Below are positions 8,252 to 16,962 of a stretch of DNA of 56,808 nucleotides, piece after piece. Source of the DNA: Bacteroidota bacterium (GTDB lineage: Bacteria; Bacteroidota; Bacteroidia; UKL13-3). Where the stretch lies: assembly GCA_947507965.1 (NCBI GenBank), contig CANNQU010000013.1, positions 1 through 56,808 on the forward strand. Direction: 5' to 3'. Position 1 is the stretch's first letter. Each line of letters starts with the position of its first letter. The position numbers and the translations under genes were made by a program. The notes beneath the pieces were generated by a model. That model saw nothing but the letters and a program-made list of their open reading frames with translations. It ran no database searches and was not told the DNA's origin.

Positions 8252-9149
8252 CTCGAATTTAGCATCGCTAATCAACGTAAGAGGGCGTAAAACACCTTCA
8301 CCCTATGTGATGCTTCATGTTTTAGTCGTTATTTACGGCTTCACGCCAATTTTAGGTAAACTCATCAGTATTGACGCACTACCCTTGGTTTGGTGGCGTT
8401 TAATAATATCCACGGTGGTATTAACTGCCTACTTTAAATATCGGAAGATAAAGGTGGAGCTGGCATCAAAAGCCATGATAAGCATTTTATTAACAGGTTG
8501 TATTGTGGGCTTACACTGGGTGTCGTTTTATTATGCTATAAAAGTATCTAATATAAATACAGCCATGTGTGGTTTTGCTACCATGACTCTTTTTACCGCA
8601 TTGCTCGAGCCATTGTTTTTTAAACGCCGTATTGCTATGCTCGAGGTAATCTTAGGATTAAGCACAATGATGGGGTTATTCATTATTTCTTATACCAGTG
8701 CAGTCGTGATGAATGGAATTTACTTTGGGATTATCGCCGCCCTCACGGCTTCTTTGTTTGTGAATATTAATGTAAAACTAGCGCGTAAACATAATGCATA
8801 CGGCATCACCTTTTATGAGTTTATAGGGGCATTAGTTTTTGTATCCATAGTTTCCATTGGTTTTCAACAGCAGCCCTGGTTGATGCTTCAACAACCCATG
8901 GATATGTTTTGGTTATTGGTGTTAAGCGTAGTTTGTACGGTATTTCCTTTTTTAGAGGCAACTAAAATTGGCAAGCATATCAATCCTTTTACCATGATAT
9001 TGGTGAATAATTTGGAACCTGTTTATGGTATTGTATTGGCATTTTTAATTTTCAATAAAACAGAAGTAATGAATCTCTCCTTTTATGTTGGAGCCAGTAT
9101 TATTATTGCAGGAGTATTTATTTATCCAATATTTAGAAGGAAGGTTTAA
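8238..9149 (+). CDS. EamA/DMT superfamily transporter
   Basis: About 303 residues with roughly ten hydrophobic helices arranged as two EamA repeats, the usual layout of drug/metabolite exporters. Typical elements are LPLVWWRLIISTVVL in the first repeat and NNLEPVYGIVLAFLIF in the second. The ATG at 8238 is preferred because it overlaps the preceding permease stop by 14 bases; an in-frame ATG at 8217 would overlap by 35. The substrate is unknown. Its 3' end overlaps the convergent gene by 17 bases. Confidence 0.85.
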   Translation: MPLNNSNLASLINVRGRKTPSPYVMLHVLVVIYGFTPILGKLISIDALPLVWWRLIISTVVLTAYFKYRKIKVELASKAMISILLTGCIVGLHWVSFYYAIKVSNINTAMCGFATMTLFTALLEPLFFKRRIAMLEVILGLSTMMGLFIISYTSAVVMNGIYFGIIAALTASLFVNINVKLARKHNAYGITFYEFIGALVFVSIVSIGFQQQPWLMLQQPMDMFWLLVLSVVCTVFPFLEATKIGKHINPFTMILVNNLEPVYGIVLAFLIFNKTEVMNLSFYVGASIIIAGVFIYPIFRRKV

Positions 9150-10521
9150 TGGCTTCATACCATTTTAGCCCTTTGTAGGTTCCGTCTTCTATAGCGGTGG
9201 AATGATATTCTTGAATTAATCGAAAATCTCTGGGTGGTAAGGCTTTACATGATAAGTAGTACACTTTTGAATATTTCTCTAACGAAAACTTGGCTATTGA
9301 ATAGGTTGTCGAAAACGTCGTCAGTGGAGTGTTCAATGCAAGGTAATAGCCCACCGGCTCTCCCACCAGGAGGGTGGATACCGATTGATTAATTATTGGG
9401 TCGTTTTTAAATTGGTTAACTAAAGTTTCCGTCTCGTTATATTCTCTATTTCTAACCACCTGGGCCAATCGAAAGACAAACGGTATGGAAATAAAAAAAA
9501 TCATCAAGCCGGTTAGGTATGGCTTTGATACAAAACGATTTTTCTCTTTAAGATGTTTTATGATATAAGGAAACATCAAATACATGCAGGTTAAGAGCGG
9601 CACATTATAGCGATAATAATTTTCTGCAGTGAAGATTAAAAAGATAAGATAGACGACGAAAAGCAAGACGATTTTTTTAATTAATCGTTCTTTGAAAATT
9701 GCGGGGCTAGCACTGAAATACAGACTTAAAAAAAACAGTAAGATAACCCAGGGCTGATAAAGATAAGGGTATGGTAAACCTCGTGAATAAAAGTGCGTAA
9801 GGCGATAATACAGACTATGTTGTGACGAAAGAAGGCTCCCATCCATAAAAAGCTGGGAGGCGAGTTCGTGAATTTTAAAATGGATGCTAAAAAGAAAGAG
9901 AAACAGGGGGAAAATAACGGATATTGTTGCCAGGATATTTAGCCTCACGTTCTTTTTTTTATAAAGGAAAAACAACAAGGTAATGGCAATTATCCAAGCA
10001 GGAGGGTGCGTTAGCAATAAACAACCCACAATAAAACCCTTTATTATGGTCGAAAAAATGTTTTGATTTTTCAGCTCAAAAAAGAAATAGAGAAGAATTA
10101 ATAAAACCTGTAAAATTTCACTTCTTCCGGATAAAGTAGCGTCCCATAATCCTTTGTCGTTAATAAATAATAAAACCGTAAGTAAGGGTAAATTCGTATT
10201 CTTAAATCGTGCTTTTGTAATTTTATAGATAAGCCAGGTGCATAAAATAAAGACAAGCACAAAAGGAAGGCGGTGATATAAAATGTTATTCGGTAGGAGA
10301 TAAAGAAAGGGTAGCCGAAATACGGTGATGGCTGGAAGATAGGCCATAAAGTGTAATTCTGTACCCGCTGCAACCCATAGTTTGGAGCTGTAATTGCCAT
10401 GGGTGAAATTAATGCCGGGGTCCAATAACATGATTTCGTCGAGGCCCACCACCCCATGTTTTGCCATATACACAAAAGCGCAAAAGAAGAGGGCAACATA
10501 AATTACGGTAAATTTCTTCAT
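9133..10521 (-). CDS. Multi-spanning GT-C-like membrane glycosyltransferase (putative)
   Basis: 462 residues with about ten to twelve membrane helices and a short soluble C-terminal part from about residue 370. Near the N-terminus a first helix is followed by a loop with HGVVGLDEIMLLDPG, containing the acidic pair that GT-C enzymes (PMT, ArnT) carry in their first extracellular loop. Such enzymes move sugars from polyprenyl-phosphate carriers onto envelope glycans or proteins. The assignment is by architecture; no diagnostic signature beyond the acidic pair is evident. No other glycan genes flank it. Confidence 0.6.
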   Translation of the reverse strand: MKKFTVIYVALFFCAFVYMAKHGVVGLDEIMLLDPGINFTHGNYSSKLWVAAGTELHFMAYLPAITVFRLPFLYLLPNNILYHRLPFVLVFILCTWLIYKITKARFKNTNLPLLTVLLFINDKGLWDATLSGRSEILQVLLILLYFFFELKNQNIFSTIIKGFIVGCLLLTHPPAWIIAITLLFFLYKKKNVRLNILATISVIFPLFLFLFSIHFKIHELASQLFMDGSLLSSQHSLYYRLTHFYSRGLPYPYLYQPWVILLFFLSLYFSASPAIFKERLIKKIVLLFVVYLIFLIFTAENYYRYNVPLLTCMYLMFPYIIKHLKEKNRFVSKPYLTGLMIFFISIPFVFRLAQVVRNREYNETETLVNQFKNDPIINQSVSTLLVGEPVGYYLALNTPLTTFSTTYSIAKFSLEKYSKVYYLSCKALPPRDFRLIQEYHSTAIEDGTYKGLKWYEAIKPSF

Positions 10522-10750
10522 TAATAAATTTTTCCCTTTTGGTATACCGGGTGTAAAATTATCAATAAATGGTCATCCTGTTGATATTAAATTTCGAGCT
10601 GGTTTTAGCGTGATGGAGAGGGTCGGAATACTTCTGTTGGTTAAGCGTTTTAAATAAGGAGGAGAGCAAATCATGGCCTGGTAAAAAAGTTCATGATTTT
10701 GATCTTTACTTTAGCTATTTTTGACAAAATAATGGAGCATTTTTATCAAA
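10522..10750. other. Intergenic region between divergent genes
   Basis: These 229 bases separate the GT-C-like gene (minus) from the small-protein/ftsE group (plus). Apart from a plausible -7 box near 10716 nothing recognisable was seen. Confidence 0.5.
10698..10723 (+). promoter_or_regulatory. Weak putative promoter before the small protein/ftsE operon
   Basis: TATTTTTG at 10716-10723 fits the -7 consensus. TTTG at 10698-10701 is a possible -33 element, but the 14-base gap is short. The box is 63 bases before the likely start at 10787. Confidence 0.4.
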
Positions 10751-10786
10751 ATGAAGATGGTGAAACAAAAGGGTATATTTGATGTC

Positions 10787-10993
10787 ATGTATTATCTTAT
10801 AAAAATAAAAGGGAAAGCAAATATCCCTGATTACGTGCAGCTTCGCGACAGCGATTTTACCCTAGTGGCCTATTGTCGGGTGGATCGACCTGAAAAAGCA
10901 TTGCAGAAGGCCGGATTTGGAGCTCAAATGGAGTTGATAAAAATGCATATCGATGAAATTCCTTTTGGTAAATTGCACCCCATAGAAATCTAA
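10787..10993 (+). CDS. Small conserved-looking protein upstream of FtsE
   Basis: 68 residues from the ATG at 10787 (start MYYLIKIKGKANIPDYVQLR). In-frame ATGs at 10751 and 10757 would add up to 12 residues. It is soluble and mixed alpha/beta in appearance, with no signal peptide, membrane helix or catalytic motif that I recognise. It ends 5 bases before ftsE, so translational coupling is likely and a partner role with the ABC ATPase is possible. Function unknown. Confidence 0.7.
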   Translation: MYYLIKIKGKANIPDYVQLRDSDFTLVAYCRVDRPEKALQKAGFGAQMELIKMHIDEIPFGKLHPIEI

Positions 10994-10998
10994 AAATA

Positions 10999-11676
10999 AT
11001 GAGTAAAGAACTAGTTATTCATCTTAAAGATGCCGATATTTTTCAAGGAAACAATTTGATCTTAGACGATGTAAATATTGAAATATATAAAGGCGATTTT
11101 ATTTATATCATCGGCAAGACCGGAACCGGCAAGTCGAGCCTTTTAAAGGTATTATATGCCGATGTGCTGTTAGACCGAGGTGAGGCCACTATTGCTGGAT
11201 ATGATTTGCGTAAAATTAAAACGAATCAGATTCCATTTTTGAGGAGGAAATTGGGGATTGTATTTCAAGATTTTCAATTGCTAACGGATAGAAGTGTTTA
11301 CGATAATCTCGAGTACGTTTTGCAAGCCACCGGGTGGAAAAATAAGCTGGAAATAAAGAATCGAATAAGCGAAGTATTAAGTAAAGTTCAACTTAGCACC
11401 AAGGAGTATAAGTTTCCTCATGAGTTATCGGGAGGAGAACAGCAAAGGGTAGTTATTGCCCGCGCACTTTTAAATAATCCCGAAGTAATTCTAGCCGATG
11501 AACCTACGGGAAACCTGGATCCGGAGGTAAGTGATGAGATTATGAAGCTTCTCATCGAGATTAGTCAGGGCGGTACAGCTATTTTAATTGCAACGCATGA
11601 TTACCGGCTCATCAATAAGTTTTTCGGCAAAGTATATCGTTGCGAAAACAATCGAATTTTGGAAGTCCCTGTTTAA
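10999..11676 (+). CDS. ftsE: FtsE-like ABC transporter ATP-binding protein
   Basis: 225 residues with the complete ABC ATPase set: Walker A GKTGTGKS at 39-46, Q-loop Gln90 in VFQDFQLL, signature LSGGEQQ at 143-149, Walker B VILADE at 163-168 with catalytic Glu168, and switch His200 in ATHD. Closest in style to FtsE, which with FtsX controls cell-wall hydrolases at division. No ftsX lies adjacent, whereas many other phyla have ftsEX pairs. A LolD/MacB-type ATPase is the main alternative. Confidence 0.82.
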   Translation: MSKELVIHLKDADIFQGNNLILDDVNIEIYKGDFIYIIGKTGTGKSSLLKVLYADVLLDRGEATIAGYDLRKIKTNQIPFLRRKLGIVFQDFQLLTDRSVYDNLEYVLQATGWKNKLEIKNRISEVLSKVQLSTKEYKFPHELSGGEQQRVVIARALLNNPEVILADEPTGNLDPEVSDEIMKLLIEISQGGTAILIATHDYRLINKFFGKVYRCENNRILEVPV

Positions 11677-11689
11677 ATCAAATTCAGCC

Positions 11690-13090
11690 ATGAAGATACA
11701 ATTTTTCGGAGCCGCGCAAACCGTTACTGGTTCAAAACATTTGTTAACGTTGGAAAGCGGGTATAAGGTTTTATTAGACTGTGGAATGTTTCAAGGGATG
11801 GGGCCGGAAGGAATAAAAAGGAATCAGGATTTTGGTTTCGATGCCGCCGAAGTTGATTGTGTCATCTTATCGCATGCCCATATTGACCATTCGGGCTTGC
11901 TCCCGAAATTGTATGCAGAAGGTTTCAACGGTAAAATTTATTGTACGCCGGCCACCGCCGATTTATGTGGAATAATGCTTCGCGACAGTGCTTTTATTCA
12001 GGTTAGCGATTTGAAATATATTAATAGAAGAAGAGCTAAAAAAGGCGAATCATTATTGAATCCACTATATACCATGGAGGATGCGGAGGCCGTTTTAGGA
12101 AATCTATTTCATGTTAATTATCTTGAACCATTTTTGATCAACGACGAAATTACTTTTAATTTTACCGATCAAGGTCATCTGTTAGGAAGTGCTGCTATAA
12201 ATATTAGTATTAAAGAAAAGGCAAGAACATTCACCCTTACGTTTACCGGCGATATCGGGCGTCCCAATGATCAATTACTTCGTGGGCCGGAAAAATTTCC
12301 GCAAGCCGATTATATCCTATGTGAGAGCACATACGGCGATCGCCTCCATGAGAAAATTCAAGGCGCCGAAGAACGTCTATTAAAGATTGTACGAGAAACC
12401 TGTGTGGTAAATAAAGGGAAACTCATCATACCTGCTTTTAGTGTCGACCGTACGCAGGAACTCGTTTTTGCCCTTGATAAAATGGAACATGCTGGCCTGT
12501 TACCACGTATCAAAGTTTTTGTAGATAGCCCACTGAGTGTTAATGCAACCCGTATAATGCGCAAACACCGAGAGTGTTTTAATGACACGTTATTGAACTA
12601 TTTAAAAACCGATGAAGACCCTTTTGGCTTTGATAATTTGGAGTATGTAAGTAGCGTTATTAGAAGTAAGGAATTAAATGATATTAAAGAACCGTGTATC
12701 ATCATCTCTTCGAGCGGAATGGCTGAAGCCGGGCGAGTAAAGCATCATATTGCCAATACTATTAAAAAGAAAAGCACCACCATTCTAATCGTTGGATACT
12801 GCTCCCCCGGAAGTTTGGGCAGCGAGTTGAAAACAGGTAAAAAGGAGGTTCGTATTTTTGGCGAGATATACCCCGTTAATGCCCATGTGGAGGTGATTGA
12901 TAGCTACAGTGCTCATGCAGATTATAGTGAAATGATTGCGTATTTGGGTTGCCAAGAAGCGAAAAAGGTAAAACAAATGTTTTTAGTTCATGGTGAATTG
13001 CTCACGCAAACATCGTTTAAAAGACGATTGGAAGAAGTAGGATTTGAGGCCGTTTCCATCCCGAAATATTTAGAGGAAATAAGTATTTAA
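11690..13090 (+). CDS. Metallo-beta-lactamase/beta-CASP RNA nuclease family protein
   Basis: 466 residues from the ATG at 11690, 13 bases after ftsE. Zinc-binding motifs are complete: SHAHIDHSGL with His62, His64, Asp66 and His67; His163 in DQGHLLGS; Asp188 in TGDIGR. The beta-CASP insert contains CESTYGDR, IPAFSVDRTQE and ISSSGMAEAGR, followed by SAHADYSEM, and His434 in FLVHGE is the final metal ligand. The family includes CPSF73-like and archaeal-type endo/exoribonucleases, so a role in RNA processing or decay is likely. An upstream in-frame ATG at 11588 lies inside ftsE and is unlikely. Confidence 0.9.
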   Translation: MKIQFFGAAQTVTGSKHLLTLESGYKVLLDCGMFQGMGPEGIKRNQDFGFDAAEVDCVILSHAHIDHSGLLPKLYAEGFNGKIYCTPATADLCGIMLRDSAFIQVSDLKYINRRRAKKGESLLNPLYTMEDAEAVLGNLFHVNYLEPFLINDEITFNFTDQGHLLGSAAINISIKEKARTFTLTFTGDIGRPNDQLLRGPEKFPQADYILCESTYGDRLHEKIQGAEERLLKIVRETCVVNKGKLIIPAFSVDRTQELVFALDKMEHAGLLPRIKVFVDSPLSVNATRIMRKHRECFNDTLLNYLKTDEDPFGFDNLEYVSSVIRSKELNDIKEPCIIISSSGMAEAGRVKHHIANTIKKKSTTILIVGYCSPGSLGSELKTGKKEVRIFGEIYPVNAHVEVIDSYSAHADYSEMIAYLGCQEAKKVKQMFLVHGELLTQTSFKRRLEEVGFEAVSIPKYLEEISI

Positions 13091-13144
13091 ACGATGCCAT
13101 TTTATGGGTATTCATAAGCTTTAGAAACAACCATTTTCAATTCG

Positions 13145-14263
13145 ATGCAATTCAGCTTTCATTTTATAGTTAAGAATAAATTTTTGTTCATTATGCTCAG
13201 TGTAATGACGTTAATTTCATTTAACTTAAATTCTCAGCCACTCTACCCATATTGGGATCAGTACAATAGTCACTTTAATATTTACGATAATGGACAACTG
13301 AAAAACTTGGAACCGAGAGAACCTAAAAGTTTTAAGTCGGGGAATAATATTTGTGCTTATGTAACCGATGTACTCGACTTTAAAATTTATTCCAATGGCA
13401 AGAGTAAACTGATTTCTAAATTTCTGCCCAAAAGTTACGACTGTAGCGATGCCTTAGTGGCGTGGACTTCTGGTGTTGCATCCTACGTTTATTACGATGG
13501 AAACATAAAAAAGCTTTGCGATGCATGTCTTGGATTTACCATTAATGATAGCATGCTCTCCTTCACCGATCGGTACGGTTTCTTTAATATATTCTTTGAT
13601 AATAAAATTCGCAACTTGGATATTTCACCATCATCGAATACGATATTAGGCCGTAATTTAGTTGCTTTTGTTGATCGGCATAACCAACTTCGGGTATGGT
13701 GCAAGGATACCAACGTAAGCTTGGAATATTTTAGTGATACCTTGAAGTTTGCTTGTGGGCTAAATACCGTAGGTTTTATCGACGCAACAAATCGGTTACG
13801 AGTGTTTTATAAAAGGCAAGTATTTACTCTGGATAAGCTTCGGCCAAAGAATTTTGTGGTAGGAGATGATATGGTAGCCTGGGTGGATCAAAATAGTAAT
13901 TTGAAATTATTTCATAAAGGAAATATCTTTGTCTTGGAGAAATACGATCCTGGTTTTTTTAATATTGTTGATGGTGTGATGTACTATCGAAGCATGCAAA
14001 ATGAGCTTAAAATTTTCGAAAATGGGAAAGGTAAAATCATTGAAAATTATTTTCCGACTCAATTCTCCGGACGAAATACAACGTTGGTTTATATGGATTT
14101 TCGTAATCGACTCAAAGCCTATACGGCTGGGCAAGTATTCAATGTAAGCGACGACATCGTTACTTCATTCAAGGTCTTCCCCGATTTAATTGTTTATTAT
14201 AGCAACGCAAAGAGTCTTACCTTCTGGAGCAATGGAGAGCGAATTGAAGTACAGCTCAATTGA
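13145..14263 (+). CDS. Secreted repeat protein, probable beta-propeller
   Basis: 372 residues. A hydrophobic N-terminal segment ends near LNSQ (about residue 31) and looks like a signal peptide; an internal ATG at 13193 (MLSVMTL) would give a tidier one. The rest consists of about eight imperfect repeats of 42-45 residues with the pattern F-x-x-G-x-N-x-V-A-x-V-D-x-x-N-x-L-x-V-F-x-x-G. This suggests a WD40- or TolB-like propeller. There is no T9SS tail and no catalytic motif. Function unknown; possibly a periplasmic binding scaffold. Confidence 0.6.
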   Translation: MQFSFHFIVKNKFLFIMLSVMTLISFNLNSQPLYPYWDQYNSHFNIYDNGQLKNLEPREPKSFKSGNNICAYVTDVLDFKIYSNGKSKLISKFLPKSYDCSDALVAWTSGVASYVYYDGNIKKLCDACLGFTINDSMLSFTDRYGFFNIFFDNKIRNLDISPSSNTILGRNLVAFVDRHNQLRVWCKDTNVSLEYFSDTLKFACGLNTVGFIDATNRLRVFYKRQVFTLDKLRPKNFVVGDDMVAWVDQNSNLKLFHKGNIFVLEKYDPGFFNIVDGVMYYRSMQNELKIFENGKGKIIENYFPTQFSGRNTTLVYMDFRNRLKAYTAGQVFNVSDDIVTSFKVFPDLIVYYSNAKSLTFWSNGERIEVQLN

Positions 14264-14312
14264 ATGCTTTTACGGCAAATTCTAACGTCATAGGGTTTCA
14301 CTTTTAAACGCG

Positions 14313-14927
14313 CTATGATTCATCGTAACGCGCGATGGTGAAGAAAAAAAAGGAAACCTTTAATTCATTTAATTGTTTTTCTTTCGAGCGGGGTATTGAA
14401 AATTTAATTTGAATATTTTCATTGTAAATCGATGAAATGATTTTGGCATTCAAAATTTTCATCATTCGATGTAATTCTTTTTCATGTGCCATATCGCAAT
14501 GTAATTTATAGGTGTCTTCGATGATTATTTCGATGGCCGTTGAAACCTTAAGAGCGGCTCGGCCAGCCTCATTATAGGCGCCTATTAATCCATGTACTCC
14601 AAGCATTGTGCCTCCAAAATATCGAACTACCACAACTGCAATATTCGTTAAGTCGTTAGCAATAATGGCCCGTAATATCGGTTTTCCAGCGGTATTGGCA
14701 GGTTCACCATCGTCGCTGCTTTTCTGGAAACTTTTATCCGGATGCAGTATCAAAGCGTAGCAATGATGTGTTGCATCAGGATAGGTGAGTTTAATATGAT
14801 GAAGCTGAATTTTAAATTCATCCTCATTTTTTACCGGGAAGGCAATGGCGAAAAACTTACTTCCTTTCACCTTATAAAGTGCTTCCGACTTCGCTACGAT
14901 GGTTTTATAGCTAGTGCTAAATAACAT
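14313..14927 (-). CDS. YigZ/IMPACT family protein (UPF0029)
   Basis: 204 residues, matching the family's usual 200-210. The IMPACT domain signatures are present: SSDDGEPANTAGKPIL and VVVVRYFGGTMLGVHGLIG, followed by a ferredoxin-like C-terminal DUF1949-type part. E. coli YigZ is structurally known but its molecular role is not settled; the eukaryotic IMPACT homologue regulates translation. It overlaps the upstream EamA gene by 11 bases, so it is probably the third gene of a ribD-EamA-yigZ operon. Confidence 0.9.
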   Translation of the reverse strand: MLFSTSYKTIVAKSEALYKVKGSKFFAIAFPVKNEDEFKIQLHHIKLTYPDATHHCYALILHPDKSFQKSSDDGEPANTAGKPILRAIIANDLTNIAVVVVRYFGGTMLGVHGLIGAYNEAGRAALKVSTAIEIIIEDTYKLHCDMAHEKELHRMMKILNAKIISSIYNENIQIKFSIPRSKEKQLNELKVSFFFFTIARYDES

Positions 14928-15798
14928 AGTTTTGCATCGCTAAAACTAAAATACTTAAGATGGAGAGAATGACCCCAATATAGTTTATGGTGCGTAATCG
15001 TTCGTGGAAGAGTATGATGGCTATGAACGTTGCAAGTAAAAGCACACCCACATTAATGAGAGGGAATACCACCGTACTTGGTAGTAATGGGTTATGAAGC
15101 GATTCAACCACAAAAATAAAGGAGAAGTAATTGAGCACACCCAGGAGGATGCCGGCGATTACACTGCGATAAGAAATATGGGGTTTTATTCGAAGGCTTT
15201 GAAGTATCCAATAGAGTGTTCCTAATACCGCGGCGCTCGCATAACATACCATCATTACCCATTGCGGAGGAACACCCGTTGCATAGAAATTGTTTTCAAT
15301 ATATTTGAAGGAGGTATCAACCAATCCACTGCCAGCAAACACCGCAGCGATAAGCAAAATGGACTTCATATTTCGCGACTTTAATTCGTTGTTTTTTGGT
15401 TGTATAACGGTGAGCACTACGCCAATCATGGCCAATACAATAGCGGTGAATTTTAACAGGGTCATCTGTTCACCAACAAAAATTACCGCGTACGTAAGGG
15501 GTATGATGAGCGACATTTTTGAGGCTATCATACTGGTGATAACCGATATTTTTTGTGCGGTAATACTGGTTGCCACAAACGTAAGAATGAATAATAATCC
15601 CATTCCTGAAGCGAATTTAAACCAATTGTCGCTAGGGTTTATTTCGAAATTTTTTTCCGCAAACAGATAGCTGGTGAATGCCGCTACGAAGTAATTAACC
15701 AAGATGGCATGAAAGGTATTGACTTTAAGTTTTACAAATAATTTAAAACTTATGACTAACGACGCAGAAAAAAGGATAGCAAGGAAAATTAGAATCAT
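14917..15798 (-). CDS. EamA/DMT superfamily transporter
   Basis: 293 residues with about ten membrane helices in two EamA repeats, resembling the previous EamA gene only in general layout. Residues VIFVGEQMTLLKFTAIVLAM end the first repeat and AIILFHERLRTINYIGVILS the second. Its start overlaps ribD by four bases (ATGA), so it is translationally coupled to riboflavin synthesis. Flavin-precursor export is an untested possibility; otherwise the substrate is unknown. Confidence 0.85.
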   Translation of the reverse strand: MILIFLAILFSASLVISFKLFVKLKVNTFHAILVNYFVAAFTSYLFAEKNFEINPSDNWFKFASGMGLLFILTFVATSITAQKISVITSMIASKMSLIIPLTYAVIFVGEQMTLLKFTAIVLAMIGVVLTVIQPKNNELKSRNMKSILLIAAVFAGSGLVDTSFKYIENNFYATGVPPQWVMMVCYASAAVLGTLYWILQSLRIKPHISYRSVIAGILLGVLNYFSFIFVVESLHNPLLPSTVVFPLINVGVLLLATFIAIILFHERLRTINYIGVILSILSILVLAMQNYVI

Positions 15799-16859
15799 GA
15801 GGCCGTTGTGTTTTTATAAATGGTTAAGGTGTCGGTTGCTATTTTTTCTTCCGAAATTATTTTTGCATCTTTCGCTTGTAAAGGGCTTTTAATACCTTTC
15901 CCCCATGAAGTTGTAGACGTAAAGATTCTCGATTCATCCCATAAATTAGCATCGTAAAATGATTGCAATGTAGCCGCTCCGCCTTCAATAATAATGCTTT
16001 GAAGATTGTTTTCAAGTACTATTTCCAACATCTCTTTTAGAAAAGCAGGTGCGTTAAAATCAATTTCAAGGAAGGTGCAATTTAAGATTCGCGTCGATTT
16101 ATTTTTCTGAGTAAAAACGATTGTATTTTGCGTGGTGTCGTAGATATTATTGGAAAATGGAACTTTTAAATCTTTATCCAATAGTATTCGTGTTGGATTG
16201 TTTCCTCCAAAAAACCGGGTATTAAGCTTTGGGTTGTCAAGTAATGCCGTATTTGTACCTACCAGTATGGCACTTTCTTCGGAGCGCCAACGATGTGTTA
16301 ATTGCTGCGACTCGCGACGACTGATTTGGCGTGATGTGCTGATGTCGTGCGTTGCATCTAATCCAATATATCCATCGGCTGTTTGAGCATATTTTAAAAT
16401 TATATAGGGCCGTTTTTTTTCCAGTGAAGTAATAAATCGTTTGTTCAACTCCAAACATTGCTCTTTGCATACGTCGAGGATAACATCAACCCCATGTGCT
16501 TTAAGGGTAGCGATGCCTCTTCCGGCCACCTCCTTAAATGGATCGAGACATCCGATGACAACCCTTTTTATTCCTTTTTCGATGATGAGATCTGCACAAG
16601 GGGGCGTTTTCCCGAAATGCGAACACGGTTCCAGGTTTACATAAAGGGTTCCATCTTTTAGAAGCGCTTCATCGGTGCTGTTGATGGCATTCACCTCCGC
16701 GTGCGCGGCTCCAAATTGATGATGATAACCTTCCCCTATTATTTTCCCATTTAGCTCTATAACGGCACCTACCATCGGGTTTGGAGCCACATTCCCCAGG
16801 CCAAGTTTAGCGAGTTGAATACAGCGTTGCATGAATTGTGCGTGTAAAAATTGGGGCAT
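15795..16859 (-). CDS. ribD: Bifunctional riboflavin biosynthesis deaminase/reductase RibD
   Basis: 354 residues with both domains. The N-terminal cytidine-deaminase-like domain has the zinc-site HAE (His53, Glu55) and PCSHFGKTPPC (Cys79, Cys88). The C-terminal reductase domain begins near 145 (KRPYIILKYAQTADGYIG) and contains IIIEGGAATLQSFYD. It catalyses the second and third steps from GTP to riboflavin. No other rib gene and no FMN riboswitch was recognised nearby. It is first in a minus-strand operon and is divergent from prmC. Confidence 0.95.
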   Translation of the reverse strand: MPQFLHAQFMQRCIQLAKLGLGNVAPNPMVGAVIELNGKIIGEGYHHQFGAAHAEVNAINSTDEALLKDGTLYVNLEPCSHFGKTPPCADLIIEKGIKRVVIGCLDPFKEVAGRGIATLKAHGVDVILDVCKEQCLELNKRFITSLEKKRPYIILKYAQTADGYIGLDATHDISTSRQISRRESQQLTHRWRSEESAILVGTNTALLDNPKLNTRFFGGNNPTRILLDKDLKVPFSNNIYDTTQNTIVFTQKNKSTRILNCTFLEIDFNAPAFLKEMLEIVLENNLQSIIIEGGAATLQSFYDANLWDESRIFTSTTSWGKGIKSPLQAKDAKIISEEKIATDTLTIYKNTTAS

Positions 16860-16941
16860 AAATAAATAAAGTCTAGATTCTACTAATGTACCATGAATAA
16901 GTTTAATTTGTAGGCGATTATACGAGGTAAATTAATTAAAT

Positions 16942-16949
16942 TATTTTTG
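16942..16949 (+). promoter_or_regulatory. Putative -7 box for prmC
   Basis: TATTTTTG matches TAnnTTTG exactly and lies only 13 bases before the prmC ATG, implying a very short leader. No well-placed -33 box was found. Confidence 0.45.
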
Positions 16950-16962
16950 CGAAAATAACTAA

